This document shows positions 12,297 to 22,983 of a stretch of 64,000 bases of DNA, piece by piece. The notes under the pieces are model-generated. The model was given only the letters and a program-made list of their open reading frames with translations. It searched no databases and was not told the origin of the DNA. This stretch comes from Okapia johnstoni (taxonomy: Eukaryota > Chordata > Mammalia > Artiodactyla > Giraffidae), in the NCBI GenBank assembly GCA_024291935.2, contig CM044318.1:80176001-80240000 (forward strand), in the 5' to 3' direction. Positions within the stretch are counted from its first letter, which is position 1. The number at the start of each line of letters is the position of its first letter. The translations under genes were made by a program, and so were the position numbers.

Positions 12297-12480
12297 ATGG
12301 GAGAATGGATGGATGGATGCATGGATGCATGGATGGTTGAATGGATGGATGGGTGGTTGGATGGAAGGTTAGATTAATGGATGCATGGTTGAATGAATGG
12401 ATGGGTGTTTGGATGGAAGGATGGATGGATGGATGGTTGAATGGATGGATGGATGAAAGGATAGATGGATGGATGGATGC
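12297..12480 (+). repeat. (ATGG)n tetranucleotide array, imperfect
   Basis: About 180 bp of GGATGGAT/GCATGGTTGAATGGAT variants. The reverse strand reads as repeated His-Pro-Ser-Ile, an artefact. Confidence 0.95.
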
Positions 12481-13159
12481 CATGTAGGGAAACTGAATGT
12501 GATTGCTTTAAGACAGCTTCTTAGAATTAGCTTAAAGACACAGAACTGATTCCTAAATCATCAATGAAAACTAACTGCAAGCTTCTCAAGTGACACACAC
12601 TGTTATGGGGCAAGCCTTTCACAGATTCTCTGGGGTGGACAGCAAAGCCCCATGCCCTGAGGAGCCCACTGCAGCCTACATGGGCCTTCCTGTAGGAGCT
12701 CTGTTTCTTTCACAATAAAAAAAGCTTCTTGATTCCCGTGTGGATGTATATACCAAGCCTAAGCAAAAAAAGACAAAACCAGCACAATCCAGAGAAACCA
12801 AGAGCCCAGGTCTTGTCTCAGCATCGTGTGACTGAATGTAAGGGGTTTTGGGTTCCAGTAGTTGGAAGTTGCAGGGATGGGGTGGGGCCAGCCTAGGATT
12901 TCAGGATCATCAAGTTGAAGTTCATTGGCCCTTTGTCTGTTTTCCTGCTGTGGGCACTGTACCCACTGATGGAGAAGATGCTGCCTTCAAGTCCCGTGAA
13001 GATGCAACTCACCAAAACCTGGACAGAGTGAGTGAAAACTTCTGGAAGTGGCTAGAGGAAGCAGTCAGTGGCAGTGAGCCTGCTTTCCCCAATTCATGCG
13101 CTGACCCTTCTCTCTTTTAATTGACTGAAGGGATGGCCTGGAGACCACTCAGGTGGCAA
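12481..13159. other. Intergenic, no feature recognised
   Basis: Unremarkable sequence between the ATGG array and a MIR relic. Confidence 0.55.
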
Positions 13160-13290
13160 AGAATATGGGCTTTAGAGCTAAACAGACTCTGGTCCTAATG
13201 CCAGACCTACCGATTGTTATTGTGTTAATAGAACCTGGGCCAGTTGCTTGATTCCTCCTCAAACCCCTCTGTAAATGGGGATAAAAACAT
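13160..13290 (+). mobile_element. MIR SINE relic
   Basis: GGGCTTTAGAGCTAAACAGA through TGGGCCAGTTGCTTGATTCC and CTCTGTAAATGGGGATAA. Confidence 0.65.
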
Positions 13291-13633
13291 GCTGTGAAGT
13301 GGAGGATGAAACAGCATGAAAGACCCTGACAACACCCGCAGCCCTTGCCACTGTTCTGACTTTATATTGATTAGGAGAATGGAAGCTGAGAGTGCTTTCC
13401 AGAGAGGACCTCGGCTTCCTGAACAAAGCCGAGGCAGGGTCTGAGCGCTGGGGGTGTGGGAGATAGGAAGGCGAGGGGTTTTGCAGGAACAGAAGGAGGT
13501 GGGGCATCCACAGGAAGCCAGGACCTTGTCTTCAGGCTCCTCTACCTGGGCTGCTATGAGGGGAGAGCCCTCAGGAGCTGGGACCCTCTTAGCCAGGATA
13601 GCATTGCATCCAAGGTGAATATATTTAGTAGAT

Positions 13634-13842
13634 GTGTGTGAAGTCTTTGCAGTCATGTCCGACTCTGTGCGACCCCATGGACTGTAGCCAGCCAGGCTCC
13701 TCTGTCCATGGGCTTCTCCAGGCAAGAATACTGGAGTGGGTTGCCTTGCCCTCCTCCAGGGGATCTTCCAGACCCAGAGATCAAAACCATGTCTCTTAAG
13801 TCTCCTGCACTGGCAGGCAGGTTCTTTCTCACTAGTGCCACC
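13634..13842 (-). mobile_element. Bov-tA SINE with perfect 11-bp target duplication
   Basis: A reverse-oriented Bov-A body and tRNA head, flanked by identical ATTTAGTAGAT at 13623-13633 and 13843-13853. Confidence 0.95.
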
Positions 13843-13853
13843 ATTTAGTAGAT

Positions 13854-15640
13854 AAATAAAGAATAAAAAGATAGTCAATATAATTATTCAATATAAAATT
13901 TCAAATTAAAACTACACTGAGATACTTTTTCCCACTATTAGAATGGATATCTTTTAAATCACTGACAATACCAAGTGCCAGTGAGTGTGCAGAGAAACTT
14001 GGACTTTTGTAGGTTTCTGATAGTAAGGTGAAAATATCACAACCACTTTGAAAAACAGGGTGGCAGTGTTTTATAAAGGGAACATTTCACGGGTCTTTCT
14101 ATGAGGCAGCATAACCCTGATATCAGAACCAGACAAAGCCAGTGGAGGAAAACAAAACCATGGGTTGACATTTCTCAAAAACACAGATTCAAAAATCCCT
14201 CAAAATCTTAGGAAGAAGAATGGTCAACTAGGAATGCAGAGTTGGTGCAGCTTTAAAAAGTTGAAGAATGCATTTCCCTAGACTAACATCATAAAAGAGA
14301 AAATGCAAAGAATGACACTTTCTCCAAGTTAATCTATGGCTTTAACATCATCCAAGTCAAAAATTGAGCATTTTTTTTTGGTTTGCTTGTTTTAGGTTTT
14401 TTGAGCAGTGTAGGTTCAATATAAGGGGCTTCCCACGTAGCTCGGTGGTAAAGAATCCACCTGCAATGCAGGAGACCGGATTTCGACCCCTGTGTTGGCA
14501 AGATTCCCTGGAGAAGGGAATGGTTACCCACTCCAGTATTCTTACCTGGGGAATCCCTTGGACAGAGGAGCCTGGGAGGCAGGGTAAGTTCAATATAAAG
14601 AATTATTAACTACAGTTAGGCTACTAGGCAGTAAAGGGAACTCTAAAGATCAGAGGAAGAGTAGGGTTTTTTTTTTTTGAAACATGGTAAAAGATTTAAT
14701 TTCTTATTCACTTGTGAAGATTTATCCAAATTTATAAACCTACATAGGCACTTATAATGCCAAGAAAACTTATGTTTTCAAATATCAATTGTTTCCTCAG
14801 CTCCCTCCATAAGCCATTCCAGTCAAATACCCACTTTTCAGCATGTTTTCTAAAAACCAAATTGACTAGCCAATTGTAAAGTTTACTTGTCATCAAAAGA
14901 CATCATTAAGAAAAGGAACAGACAAGCCATGGGTTAGGAGAGTAGTCGCAGCACATAAATACAACAAATGTCTCATGTCCAAAATATATTTGAAAGCTCC
15001 TACAACTCAATAAGAAAAAGATCAACAGCCTGCTTCAATGTTAGCTGCAATGTAAAATTGTATAGGTACTCTGGGACTCTGTTTGGCAGTTTCTTGTAAA
15101 GTTAAATATAAATGTAGGCATTTACTGAAGGGAACTAAAGCATACATATGCTAAAATAAATTGTACAAAAATATCCACAGCAGTTTTGTTCAGAATATTC
15201 CAGAAAACAGGTGTCCATTGTCAGAATATGGCTAAACAAAATGTGACATATTCATACAATAGATTTCCGCTCAACTACAGAAAGGAATGAACTAGCAAAA
15301 TACAAAACAGCATGGCTCAACCTTAAAAATAACATGCTGAGTGAAAGAAGCTTGATATAAAAGAGCACACGCAGTATGGTCCCATTCATGTGAAATTCTA
15401 GAGTTTGCAGAATTAATCTAGATGGTAGAAAGCAGAACAGCAGTTAGCTCTGGCGTGGGAGGGGGTGGTGGACTGACTGGAAAGTGGCCCGAAAAAACTT
15501 TATAGGCTAAAGCAACATTATGTATCTTAATAAGTGTATGGATTACAGATGATGTATTTATCAGAACTCATCAGTGGTATGTGATTTGTGCTCTCACTAT
15601 GTAAAGCAAACCTCAGTAAGAAAAAAACTCCTTGTAATAC
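13854..15640 (+). mobile_element. Old L1 3' sequence, fragmented
   Basis: AT-rich DNA carries L1 3' ORF2/UTR landmarks, such as AAACTACACTGAGATAC, ACAGCAGTTTTGTTCAGAA and TGAGTGAAAGAAGCTTGATA. It is interrupted by the SINE at 14425. No long open frame remains. Subfamily not determined (an L1M-type is likely). Confidence 0.8.
14425..14584 (+). mobile_element. Bov-tA SINE, 3'-truncated, with target duplication
   Basis: Head plus part of the body, ending at ...GAGGAGCCTGGGAGGCAGGG. It is flanked by TAGGTTCAATATAA (14411) and TAAGTTCAATATAA (14585), so the short form was inserted as such, into old L1 sequence. Confidence 0.92.
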
Positions 15641-15649
15641 AAAAAATTT

Positions 15650-17254
15650 TTAAGTGGATCTTCACAGGAGAAAAAGAAAAAGATGCCTCCAATATTGGAG
15701 TGACAGCATAGGAACAGAATGACTCAGGAGATCTTATTGGCCACCGAAGTGCCTCACCATGGGGGAGTAGGGTGAGGGGAGGGCCCAATCATCCACTCCC
15801 ACCTGCCTGGATCAGCCTAGGGGCCACCCTTTGGTAGGACCCTCAGGCACCAAAGTTATGACATCTGGTTGGGAGAAGAACTTCTGATGCTGACAAGTGG
15901 TGTTTGAGAACATGTGATCAGCCTGGGGTCTGAGGGAAGCACCTCCCTTACTGTAACAGCCCCACCTTCACCTCTCTGCCATAAACTAATAGTTTGGTTT
16001 TCTATAAGGAGCCCCTCAGTGTTCATACAAAGTAAATAATGGATGTTTCTTGCTTTTAAACTCTTGCTCAGCCTCAGAGTTGTCATTTAGCAAAAGAGAT
16101 TTAGGTCTACCTCAGTTTCCCTACGTTCCCTACGTTCCCAAACCACTTTCCATAAGAAAGTATCACCTTGATGTCTCTAGCCAATCTTTCTCTCTCTGTC
16201 TCTGTCTCTGTCACACATACACGCACACACACACATTCACACATACACACACGGACACACATGCTACCTCTGTCCCTGAATGCACACACAGAGCAGGGCT
16301 CACTAAGCACACACAGGCCCCTAGGTGTGGTGAGCTGAGCCCTTGATTGTTCTGATAAGGGCACAGAAAAGGAATAGAGAATGCCCCGCCCCCACCGGCA
16401 CAGACCTCCAAAGCTGAAGTGGCTCATGGGCTTCAGCTGCACAGCAGGAGAAGGCACTGAATTCCAGCCAAACAGGGAAAGAAGGCCCACGATGCCTGTC
16501 TGTCCCTCCTTTCCCTGCTCCCTCTCCTCTTACCAAGTCCCTGGTGACATCCTCATGCAGCCTAGATTCACATGGGAGACTCCCTCGTCTACCCAATTCA
16601 TTTCAAGGATGGGGAGTCTGAGTTACACATACCGACAGTTAGGGGCAGTGACTAGACCAGAATCCTCAACTCCTGCCTTCCAGGATGCTGTCTGCTGCAT
16701 GATACTGCCAGTTCAGAGTCTCTTTCTCATTGGAGAAGTGGATGAGAAATGCTAACAGGATTTCTAACAGGAATGCCTGTTAGATAGCTCTGGAAAGTGG
16801 TACTCAGATCAAGGGCTCCTTCCATACTGAGGGTATGATGGGACTGCTGCCCCAGTGCTGGGGTGGGGATACAACTAGGGCAACTTCAGAATCACCATTA
16901 AAGGGTGTCTCCTTTTCAGACCACTGGGAGCATATACCCACAAAGGGAAAGACCCTGGAAACAGCCTGCGGGAAGCCCAGCAGAAGCCAAGTCAGGCCAC
17001 ATGTAGGTCAGAGAGCAGCCCAGCACGAGCTCTGTGCTGTATATGTTATAGGAGCTGCGAGATGGACAGAGGAAGTGAAATGGTTTCAAAACATTGCACA
17101 TCTCAAAATGATATGGCATGAGCTTTGGATTCCAACAGACTTGGACGCTGCTCCTCGATAGACACGGGGCCATGAGCCTCAGTTTCTGAGTATGCAAAAT
17201 GGGAGGAAGTGGCTCAGAATCTGCTCGATAAATGACAGCTGGACCCGGCTCATT
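15650..17254. other. Intergenic, no gene recognised
   Basis: Contains the TC/AC repeat at 16186 and a weak MIR-like trace around 17110-17240. Short open frames on both strands show no known domain. Confidence 0.55.
16186..16262 (+). repeat. TC/AC simple repeat, imperfect
   Basis: CTCTGTCTCTGTCTCTG passes into ACACATACACGCACACAC. Confidence 0.9.
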
Positions 17255-17390
17255 TTTATTTTCATTTTACTAATTTATCGGCCGTGGCTGTGTGACGTGT
17301 GGGTTCCTAGTTCCCTGATCAGGGATCAAACCAGGCCCTCAGCAGCAAACGCGTGGAATCCTAACCACCAGACCACCAGGGAATTCCCTG
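17255..17390 (-). mobile_element. tRNA-derived CHR-like SINE, short form
   Basis: Reverse-oriented: ATTTATCGGCCGTGGCTGTG, GATCAGGGATCAAACCAGG, then AGACCACCAGGGAATTCCC. The middle of the usual CHR body is absent. Confidence 0.8.
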
Positions 17391-18099
17391 CCTCATTCTT
17401 AAAGACCTGACTTCAGAACTCAACAGACACAGCACCTGGAGGCCAGTGCTGAGCTCCACAGCCAGTGTTCCTTGAAAGTGATCAGAGGACAGGAGAGAGA
17501 GTGGGAAGAGAGGAGCTGTCCACTGTCTCAGTGCTGAATTTTCTGGAACTCAGTCCTTGGCAGGAGCCTCCTGGCTTCCAACTGCGTAGGTCCCCTGGTT
17601 CCAGGCAGTGGTTGCAATGAAGTAGAGACAGGAGTGGGACAAGAAGCTTGGAGAAATAGCTCTTTCTGAACATTCTATTCCAGGGGATACACGACAAGCT
17701 CCACTGCTCAACTGCAGCTCAGAGACAGGAAATGAACAGAGGCTAGACAGCCTTAGAAGTCAGTCCTAACTCTGAGAAGCCATTGTTCATGGACTGGTTC
17801 AATGCCTCACAGCCTAACACTCAGGAAGATCAATCACACACTTTTGTCCTCCTGGAGCCCATGCAGGTTGCAAATAAAGGAGCTGCTGCTGCCATGGGCA
17901 GGTTTAATGGATTTTCAAGGCAAAGTGCAAGCCTCCCTGGCTGGCTGTGTGGGCAATGGTAAATTCAGTGGGGAGGAAAGGCCCCATATCTGGGTGAGGC
18001 AGACTCTAGCCGGACTGCAACTCCTTCTGTTTTCCCAGCTGTGGGGGCAGCTGTTGGTGTCGGTGGTGGAGCCCTGAGCTAGGTAAGGTGGGGAGGGAA
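17391..18099. other. Intergenic, no feature recognised
   Basis: Nothing recognised on either strand. Confidence 0.5.
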
Positions 18100-18275
18100 T
18101 TGGCATTCCAGTCTCAGCCCTGCCACAGGCCATGAGATCTTGGGCAAGCTACTTAGCTGGAAGACTCTGTTACCCCATCTGCAAGTGAGATGGCAGTCCC
18201 TCTCCTATGAACTGTAAGGCCTGACCCACAGGGGGCTCTCAGACATGGTTACAAGTATCCATTATCACTCACTGA
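18100..18275 (+). mobile_element. MIR SINE relic
   Basis: CATGAGATCTTGGGCAAGCT and CTGTTACCCCATCTGCAAGT match the MIR core. Confidence 0.65.
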
Positions 18276-18444
18276 CTTCCTATGCACCCCCCAGGTGGCA
18301 TGCAGCCCAAGGATCCCATTTAGAAAGGGAGGTAGAGGAGGAGAGAGTGGGAGTGATGGCTGATCGGGCATCACCAGGAGAGGTGGAAGCAGGGGTGTTC
18401 AATCTGTGCATCAGAACAGAGTCACAGTGATTACACACACAGGC

Positions 18445-18600
18445 ACTGAGTCAGACGGGAATCCCTCCATAGTTCTGACACCCTGGGCAGCCCCTTAACC
18501 TTTTCAACCTCAATTTCCTAATCCATATGGCAGAGATAACTGCAGTCTCTCATACAGGGCAGTGGTGGAACTTAAATGAGATTAGGTAGACAGAGGGTCT
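18445..18600 (+). mobile_element. MIR SINE relic
   Basis: CTGGGCAGCCCCTTAACCTT, CAATTTCCTAATCCATATGG, CAGAGATAACTGC and CTTAAATGAGATTAGG in MIR order. Confidence 0.65.
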
Positions 18601-19334
18601 GGATGACAACCAGCCTCTGACAGGTGACAAGCGTTCCATACATCCTGCGTCCCCTCAGACAGAGGTGGCTCAGCTCCTCCCCGGAGATCGCCAGGAAAGA
18701 CTGCCCAGTAGCTGATTTCTTCCTCCCTTCCCTGGGCCCATTTCCCGCTATGCCTGGACTGTGGGGGCTGGGAACAAGCATGGAGACTCAGGAGTGACAA
18801 AGACCCTGCCCAGAGAGCCAGTTCCTCTAATAACCAGCAAGTGAGCCAGAGGCCAGATGATCCCATTGGAAAGACTCTGCTCAGTTGATTCTGCTTGCCC
18901 AGCTGGAGGGCTGGACCAGGAGGGGTGCAAAAACAACCTGCCTGGGAAGGAACCACCAGTCTGGGAGTGGGCAGCAGCTGGCAGCAGAGAGAGAGAGAGA
19001 TCGCACTGGACAGTGAGTCATGGCTCTGAGCATCTCTGGGCCACTCCTTGACCTCCTGGGGGTCACTCCTTGACGGGGCATTGGTGACATTTCGGTGACA
19101 GTTTGTATAAACCTTTCATATCTGTCTAAAGATAGCTGTGGAGAGGACCACTTCAGTCTCTAACATCTCATTGGTAGTTTATGAGTCATGCATGTCTGTG
19201 TTCAAGCACATGTGTGTGATGAACTATGTGTGATAAATACAGCAGGGAGAACATGTTTTAATGTCCAATAGATGTAGATTCCAATACACATGATGACTCT
19301 ACCTTCTTAATTAGCTTATACTGCCCTATTTATG
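18601..19334. other. Intergenic, no feature recognised
   Basis: A short GAGAGAGAGAGA run near 18987 is the only simple sequence. No gene recognised. Confidence 0.5.
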
Positions 19335-19433
19335 GCGCTTCCCTGGTGGTCCAGATGGTAAAGAATCCTCCTGCAAGACAGGAGACCCAGGTTCCATCCC
19401 AGGTCTGGAAGATCCCCTGGAGAAAGGAATGGG
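19335..19433 (+). mobile_element. Bov-tA SINE, 3'-truncated
   Basis: GCGCTTCCCTGGTGGTCCAG head through GATCCCCTGGAGAAAGGAATGG, after which it stops abruptly at a MIR-like relic. Confidence 0.85.
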
Positions 19434-19545
19434 TTTTGATGCCAACTTGGAGTGACCTTGAACAAATTAAGGCCCTTTCTGGGCCTCAGCTCCTTCACCT
19501 CATCAGGTTGGGATCATGATATCTGTGCTGAAGGGTTGAGGCAAG
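19434..19545 (+). mobile_element. MIR SINE relic
   Basis: GAGTGACCTTGAACAAATTA and GGGCCTCAGCTCCTTCACCT; directly abuts a truncated Bov-tA. Confidence 0.55.
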
Positions 19546-20299
19546 GATTCCCAATGATGTGTCTGTGCACCTGCCTCCATGTGGAACTGTATTAAATCAT
19601 CAAAGTGGGTGAGAGTCAACCCTGCTTTTGAGTCCTCCCTTGGGGCTCAGCAACAGCACTTAATGACTCATGTTAACACTGTCATGAATATCCCATCACT
19701 TGTCTCCAGCTTAGAGAAGCATGATATGCAGATCTGGCCACAGTGTAGCCCCCTGGCAGGCACACTCCAGGCCCTGAATATTCATCTCCTGGTCATGTGG
19801 GGCCCCTTTCCTGAGGAGCAATAGAAACCCTGTATCAAAGCCTGGACATGGACAGGCATCTTGCTTCCTCGGTGAGCGTGACCTCATTGCTGGTCTGGAG
19901 CTGTCAGATTTGTGCTCAGTGAAGCCCAGCCTGGGAGCTGAGGACCTGGTCCCTAAGGAGATCAGCCCTCCCACAGCTCCCTCCCCATCCTCCCCACCCC
20001 GGGAGAAGGAAATATTGTTCACAACCAGAAGAAAATGAGCTTCTTTTCTTTAGGAAACTGAGTTAAAATGTTCTGAGCATCTTTCTGCCATCTTAACCTT
20101 TCAATGTTGCCTTTAAAAATTCAGAAAGCAAATGATTTTCAAAATGATGTGAGCCCGTGTGTGTGTGTTCCTTGGTTTATGGCTGCTGTGCCTGGTTACC
20201 CGATCACCAAGATCATTTTGATGTTGCAAAGTTGAGATACTTTCAAGTTCCAGACCAAGGACACCCGCTTGAGAAAGTGACTGAGGACCTCTGGAGTAT

Positions 20300-20460
20300 G
20301 CAGAAAGGGGGCAATCTATGGAGTTAGAGATGCTGGCTTCATCCCTGACCAGTTCTGTCACTTAATCTTTTTGAGTCTCAGTAGCCTCATCTCAAAAATG
20401 TGGACGAGAAGCTTTTTTTCTTGTCATTGTGGCAGGGATGAAATGGAGTGCGAAAATGTT
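20300..20460 (+). mobile_element. MIR SINE relic
   Basis: GTTCTGTCACTTAATCTTTT and GAGTCTCAGTAGCCTCATCT. Confidence 0.55.
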
Positions 20461-20654
20461 TGGACGTGTCTTATAAACTCTACTGTGCCTTAAGAGATTA
20501 GTTAACACTTCACTCTGCACTTCCTACACATGCTGGTGATCCTCCAGCAGGAATCTCCAGGCCAAAGCATCAGGCCACTGCTGGAGGATGTACCACATGA
20601 TGAGATGGCATCCAGCACCACCACCTCCCCCCCTCCCCGACAGCTTCTCTTGGA

Positions 20655-20810
20655 GTTAGCTCCTCAGGGCATGGTCATGGAACACTCTCATCAGAATCAC
20701 CTAAACAACTCAGTAAATGCAGATTCCCAGAGCGACCTCAGAAGTGTGACCCAGGAATCTAACTCTTAACCAGCACCGCAAGTTTCTCAGGTGATTCTGA
20801 TAAACCCTGA
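20655..20810 (+). mobile_element. hAT-Charlie relic, MER5A-like
   Basis: CTCATCAGAATCACCTAAAC, AATGCAGATTCCCAGAG and the near-inverted end CTCAGGTGATTCTGATAAAC are the terminal-repeat logic of MER5-type elements. Confidence 0.65.
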
Positions 20811-21263
20811 AGAATAAGAAGAGAAGACCCAACGGTGCTCATAGCAATGTATTTAGCTCACACATTTTTTCCACAAAGAGTACCTGGCCACCTGTCTCTT
20901 GCTAGGGGCTACTTGTGGGAACAAAGTCTTTGGGAGCAGGGGAGATATGAAGGTGAATATCTCACTCTGATGCCAAGTATCTAATGAAGACATAGCCAAC
21001 TCTGAAGTCAGCAGGCCACTTGATGGGCCAAGCAATGAAGAGATGGCTGGTTTCCAGTTCATTTCCTCCTCTGGTGGGCAAAGCGCTGCACACACAGCAT
21101 CTTAGTTATTTCTTACAGGAACCCTGAGAGGTAAAGAAGGACAATGAGGCTCCTTGAGGTCCGATAACTTGCCAGGATCCTGTGACGTCATTGGTGTGCT
21201 GGTAAATGTTCAGTCACAGGGTAAGACGGGGAGCCCTGATGCACACACCCTCCCCCTGGGATC

Positions 21264-21540
21264 TTTTTTTTAAGATCTGTTTATTTATTTTCGCCTGCGC
21301 TGGGTCTTTGTTGCTACACGCGGGCTTTCTCTAGTTGTGCCGAGTGGGGCACACCAGCCTCCCGCTGTGCTGGCCTCTCTCTCTGTTGCAGCCTGCGAGC
21401 TCCAGAGTGCAGGCTCCATAGTTTCGGTGCACGGGCCCGGCTGTCCCTTGACATGTGGCATCTTCCAGGAGCAGGGCTTGAACCTATGTCTCTTGCATTG
21501 GCAGGCAGACTCTCAGCCACTGGATCACCGGGGAAGCCCT
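21264..21540 (-). mobile_element. CHR-type SINE
   Basis: Starts with an oligo-T/TTTATTTATTT stretch and has GCGCTGGGTCTTTGTTGC and GGGCTTGAACC, ending TGGATCACCGGGGAAGCCC. Moderately diverged; it lies about 0.9 kb upstream of the GPR26 promoter features. Confidence 0.88.
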
Positions 21541-22404
21541 CCACCTGGGGTCCTGACAGGAAGACAGAAGGGCCACAGTTGGTGCACACTTTCCCGGGGA
21601 GCTTGCCTGCTCAGAGTTCTCCGGGTCTCCACCAAGCCACACCAGCCACCCTCCTGCCCTGTTTCTGAAGAGTTCCTGCAGGGTGTGTCATTCAGGTCCC
21701 TCACAGACTGGAACCAGCTGCCCCAGACCCCACAGCACATGGTGGGTGGGCTGGCAGAGGGCCACAGGGGAGCCTGGGCTGAGAGTGCCAAGTATCAGCC
21801 ACCCCAGGGCTCTGCTGAGCCTAGCCTTGCACAGGCAGAGCTGTCCATCCACCTGTGAGCGCTCAGGGTCAGATAAAGTCCTCTCTGGGCTAGGGGATGT
21901 CTCAGCATCACCCCAGCAGGCTTGAGGATGCGGCTGAAGCCCAGGCTGAAGGGCGGTGGGAAGACAGCCCCGTGAACCAAGCGCCCCCAGGAGTGTATCA
22001 GCGCCCCGGGGACAGGCTGGGGAGGCCCTGGGAGACATCAGGGGCCAGGGCCTTGATCACAGAGGTTGGAGAGAGGTGTGTTCCTTCCCATTTCGGCAAA
22101 GGGAGCCCACTTGAGCTCCCTCAGCTCAGCTCAGAGAAGGAGAAACTTCAGCGCTGTGAGGCTCCGAGGGACAGGTGGGGCAGGACCTCCCAGTCCGCAT
22201 CTGGCCAGGCTGGCACTGGGGCTTGGACGGGTAGCCCTGAGGCATGAAGGTGCCCAGACATGCCTCCCTTTTCTCGGGCAGACTTCCTTGACTCAGCCTG
22301 TCTTTGACACACATTCAGGGAGGATTGGGGAGTGGGGGTGGGAGACAGGAAGCTACCAAGAGCCAATCACCCCGCACCGGAGCCTTCAGGGCTGGTTCTT
22401 TCTG
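21541..22404. other. GPR26 upstream flank, repeat-free
   Basis: About 860 bp just upstream of the TG/CG run with moderate GC and no interspersed repeat, a likely distal promoter region. No TATA or defined start recognised; several overlapping frames of 60-173 codons lack any family resemblance. Confidence 0.5.
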
Positions 22405-22433
22405 AGTGTGTGTGTGCGCGCGCGCTCGCGCGC
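22405..22433. repeat. TG/CG alternating purine-pyrimidine run
   Basis: An uninterrupted GTGTGTGTGTG run passes into GCGCGCGCGCTCGCGCGC about 550 bp upstream of the GPR26 ATG. Such alternation is a classical Z-DNA-forming sequence. Confidence 0.85.
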
Positions 22434-22475
22434 CTCAGCGGGGAATTTCTGTGATAGAAGCAGCCAGATTCTGGA

Positions 22476-22700
22476 GTGAGCCAGACGAGAGGAGAGAGAA
22501 GAACAAGAGGGGAGGAGAAAACTGGTGAGGGGTGCGAGAGACAGACGGAGAGAACAGCAGAGGGGAGAGAGAGAGCATAGCAGAGGGGAGAGAGAGAAAG
22601 TGGAGAGGCAGGCAGAAAGGAAGAGCGAGGAGAGCGAGCAGCAGAGAGACGGAGGCAGAGAAAGCAAGGTTGCAGGAGGGGCCGCGGAGACCGAGACGGA
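22476..22700. repeat. GA-rich polypurine tract upstream of GPR26
   Basis: About 225 bp of strongly purine-biased + strand, mostly GAGA, GGAG and AGAGA. It contains a near-perfect direct repeat of GCAGAGGGGAGAGAGAG (about 22557 and 22580). It lies between the TG/CG run and the CpG island, so it belongs to the 5' UTR or proximal promoter. Confidence 0.75.
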
Positions 22701-22860
22701 GCGCGGAGGGATGGGGTGAGAGGCGGCCGCCGGGCGCCCGCAATCCGCGATCCGAGGGCGCGCAAAGCTCCGGGTTTGGCGGCGCACGGGCGCTTGCCCG
22801 GGAGGGTGGCGCCGGGCTCCGGGGTGGCCGCGCGCCCTCTCCGGGGGGCGAGGGGGAGCC

Positions 22861-22914
22861 ATGGCGGCGGGGACCGGGGGGCGCGGGGCGGCGGCGCGGC
22901 CGCGGAGGGGCTGA
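22861..22914 (+). promoter_or_regulatory. Upstream ORF 1 in the GPR26 leader (17 codons)
   Basis: The ATG is in GCCATGG, a near-optimal Kozak context, and the frame ends at TGA 22912-22914, 69 bases before the GPR26 ATG. The peptide is Ala/Gly/Arg-rich and has no recognisable domain. It matters only if transcription starts upstream of it, which the sequence cannot show. Confidence 0.5.
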
Positions 22915-22934
22915 GGCCGGCGGCGGGCTGCGCC

Positions 22935-22961
22935 ATGGCGGCGCGGGGCGGCGGGCCCTGA
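22935..22961 (+). promoter_or_regulatory. Upstream ORF 2 in the GPR26 leader (8 codons)
   Basis: A second GCCATGG start opens MAARGGGP and stops at TGA 22959-22961, 22 bases before the main ATG. Its context (G at -3, G at +4) is at least as good as the main start (A at -3, A at +4), so it could lower or gate GPR26 translation. That is inference. Confidence 0.5.
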
Positions 22962-22983
22962 GCGCCGGCGGCGGGCGCGCACC

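Noticed and set aside
12109..12483. 124-codon - frame of repeated His-Pro-Ser-Ile
   Set aside because: Translation of the ATGG tetranucleotide array.
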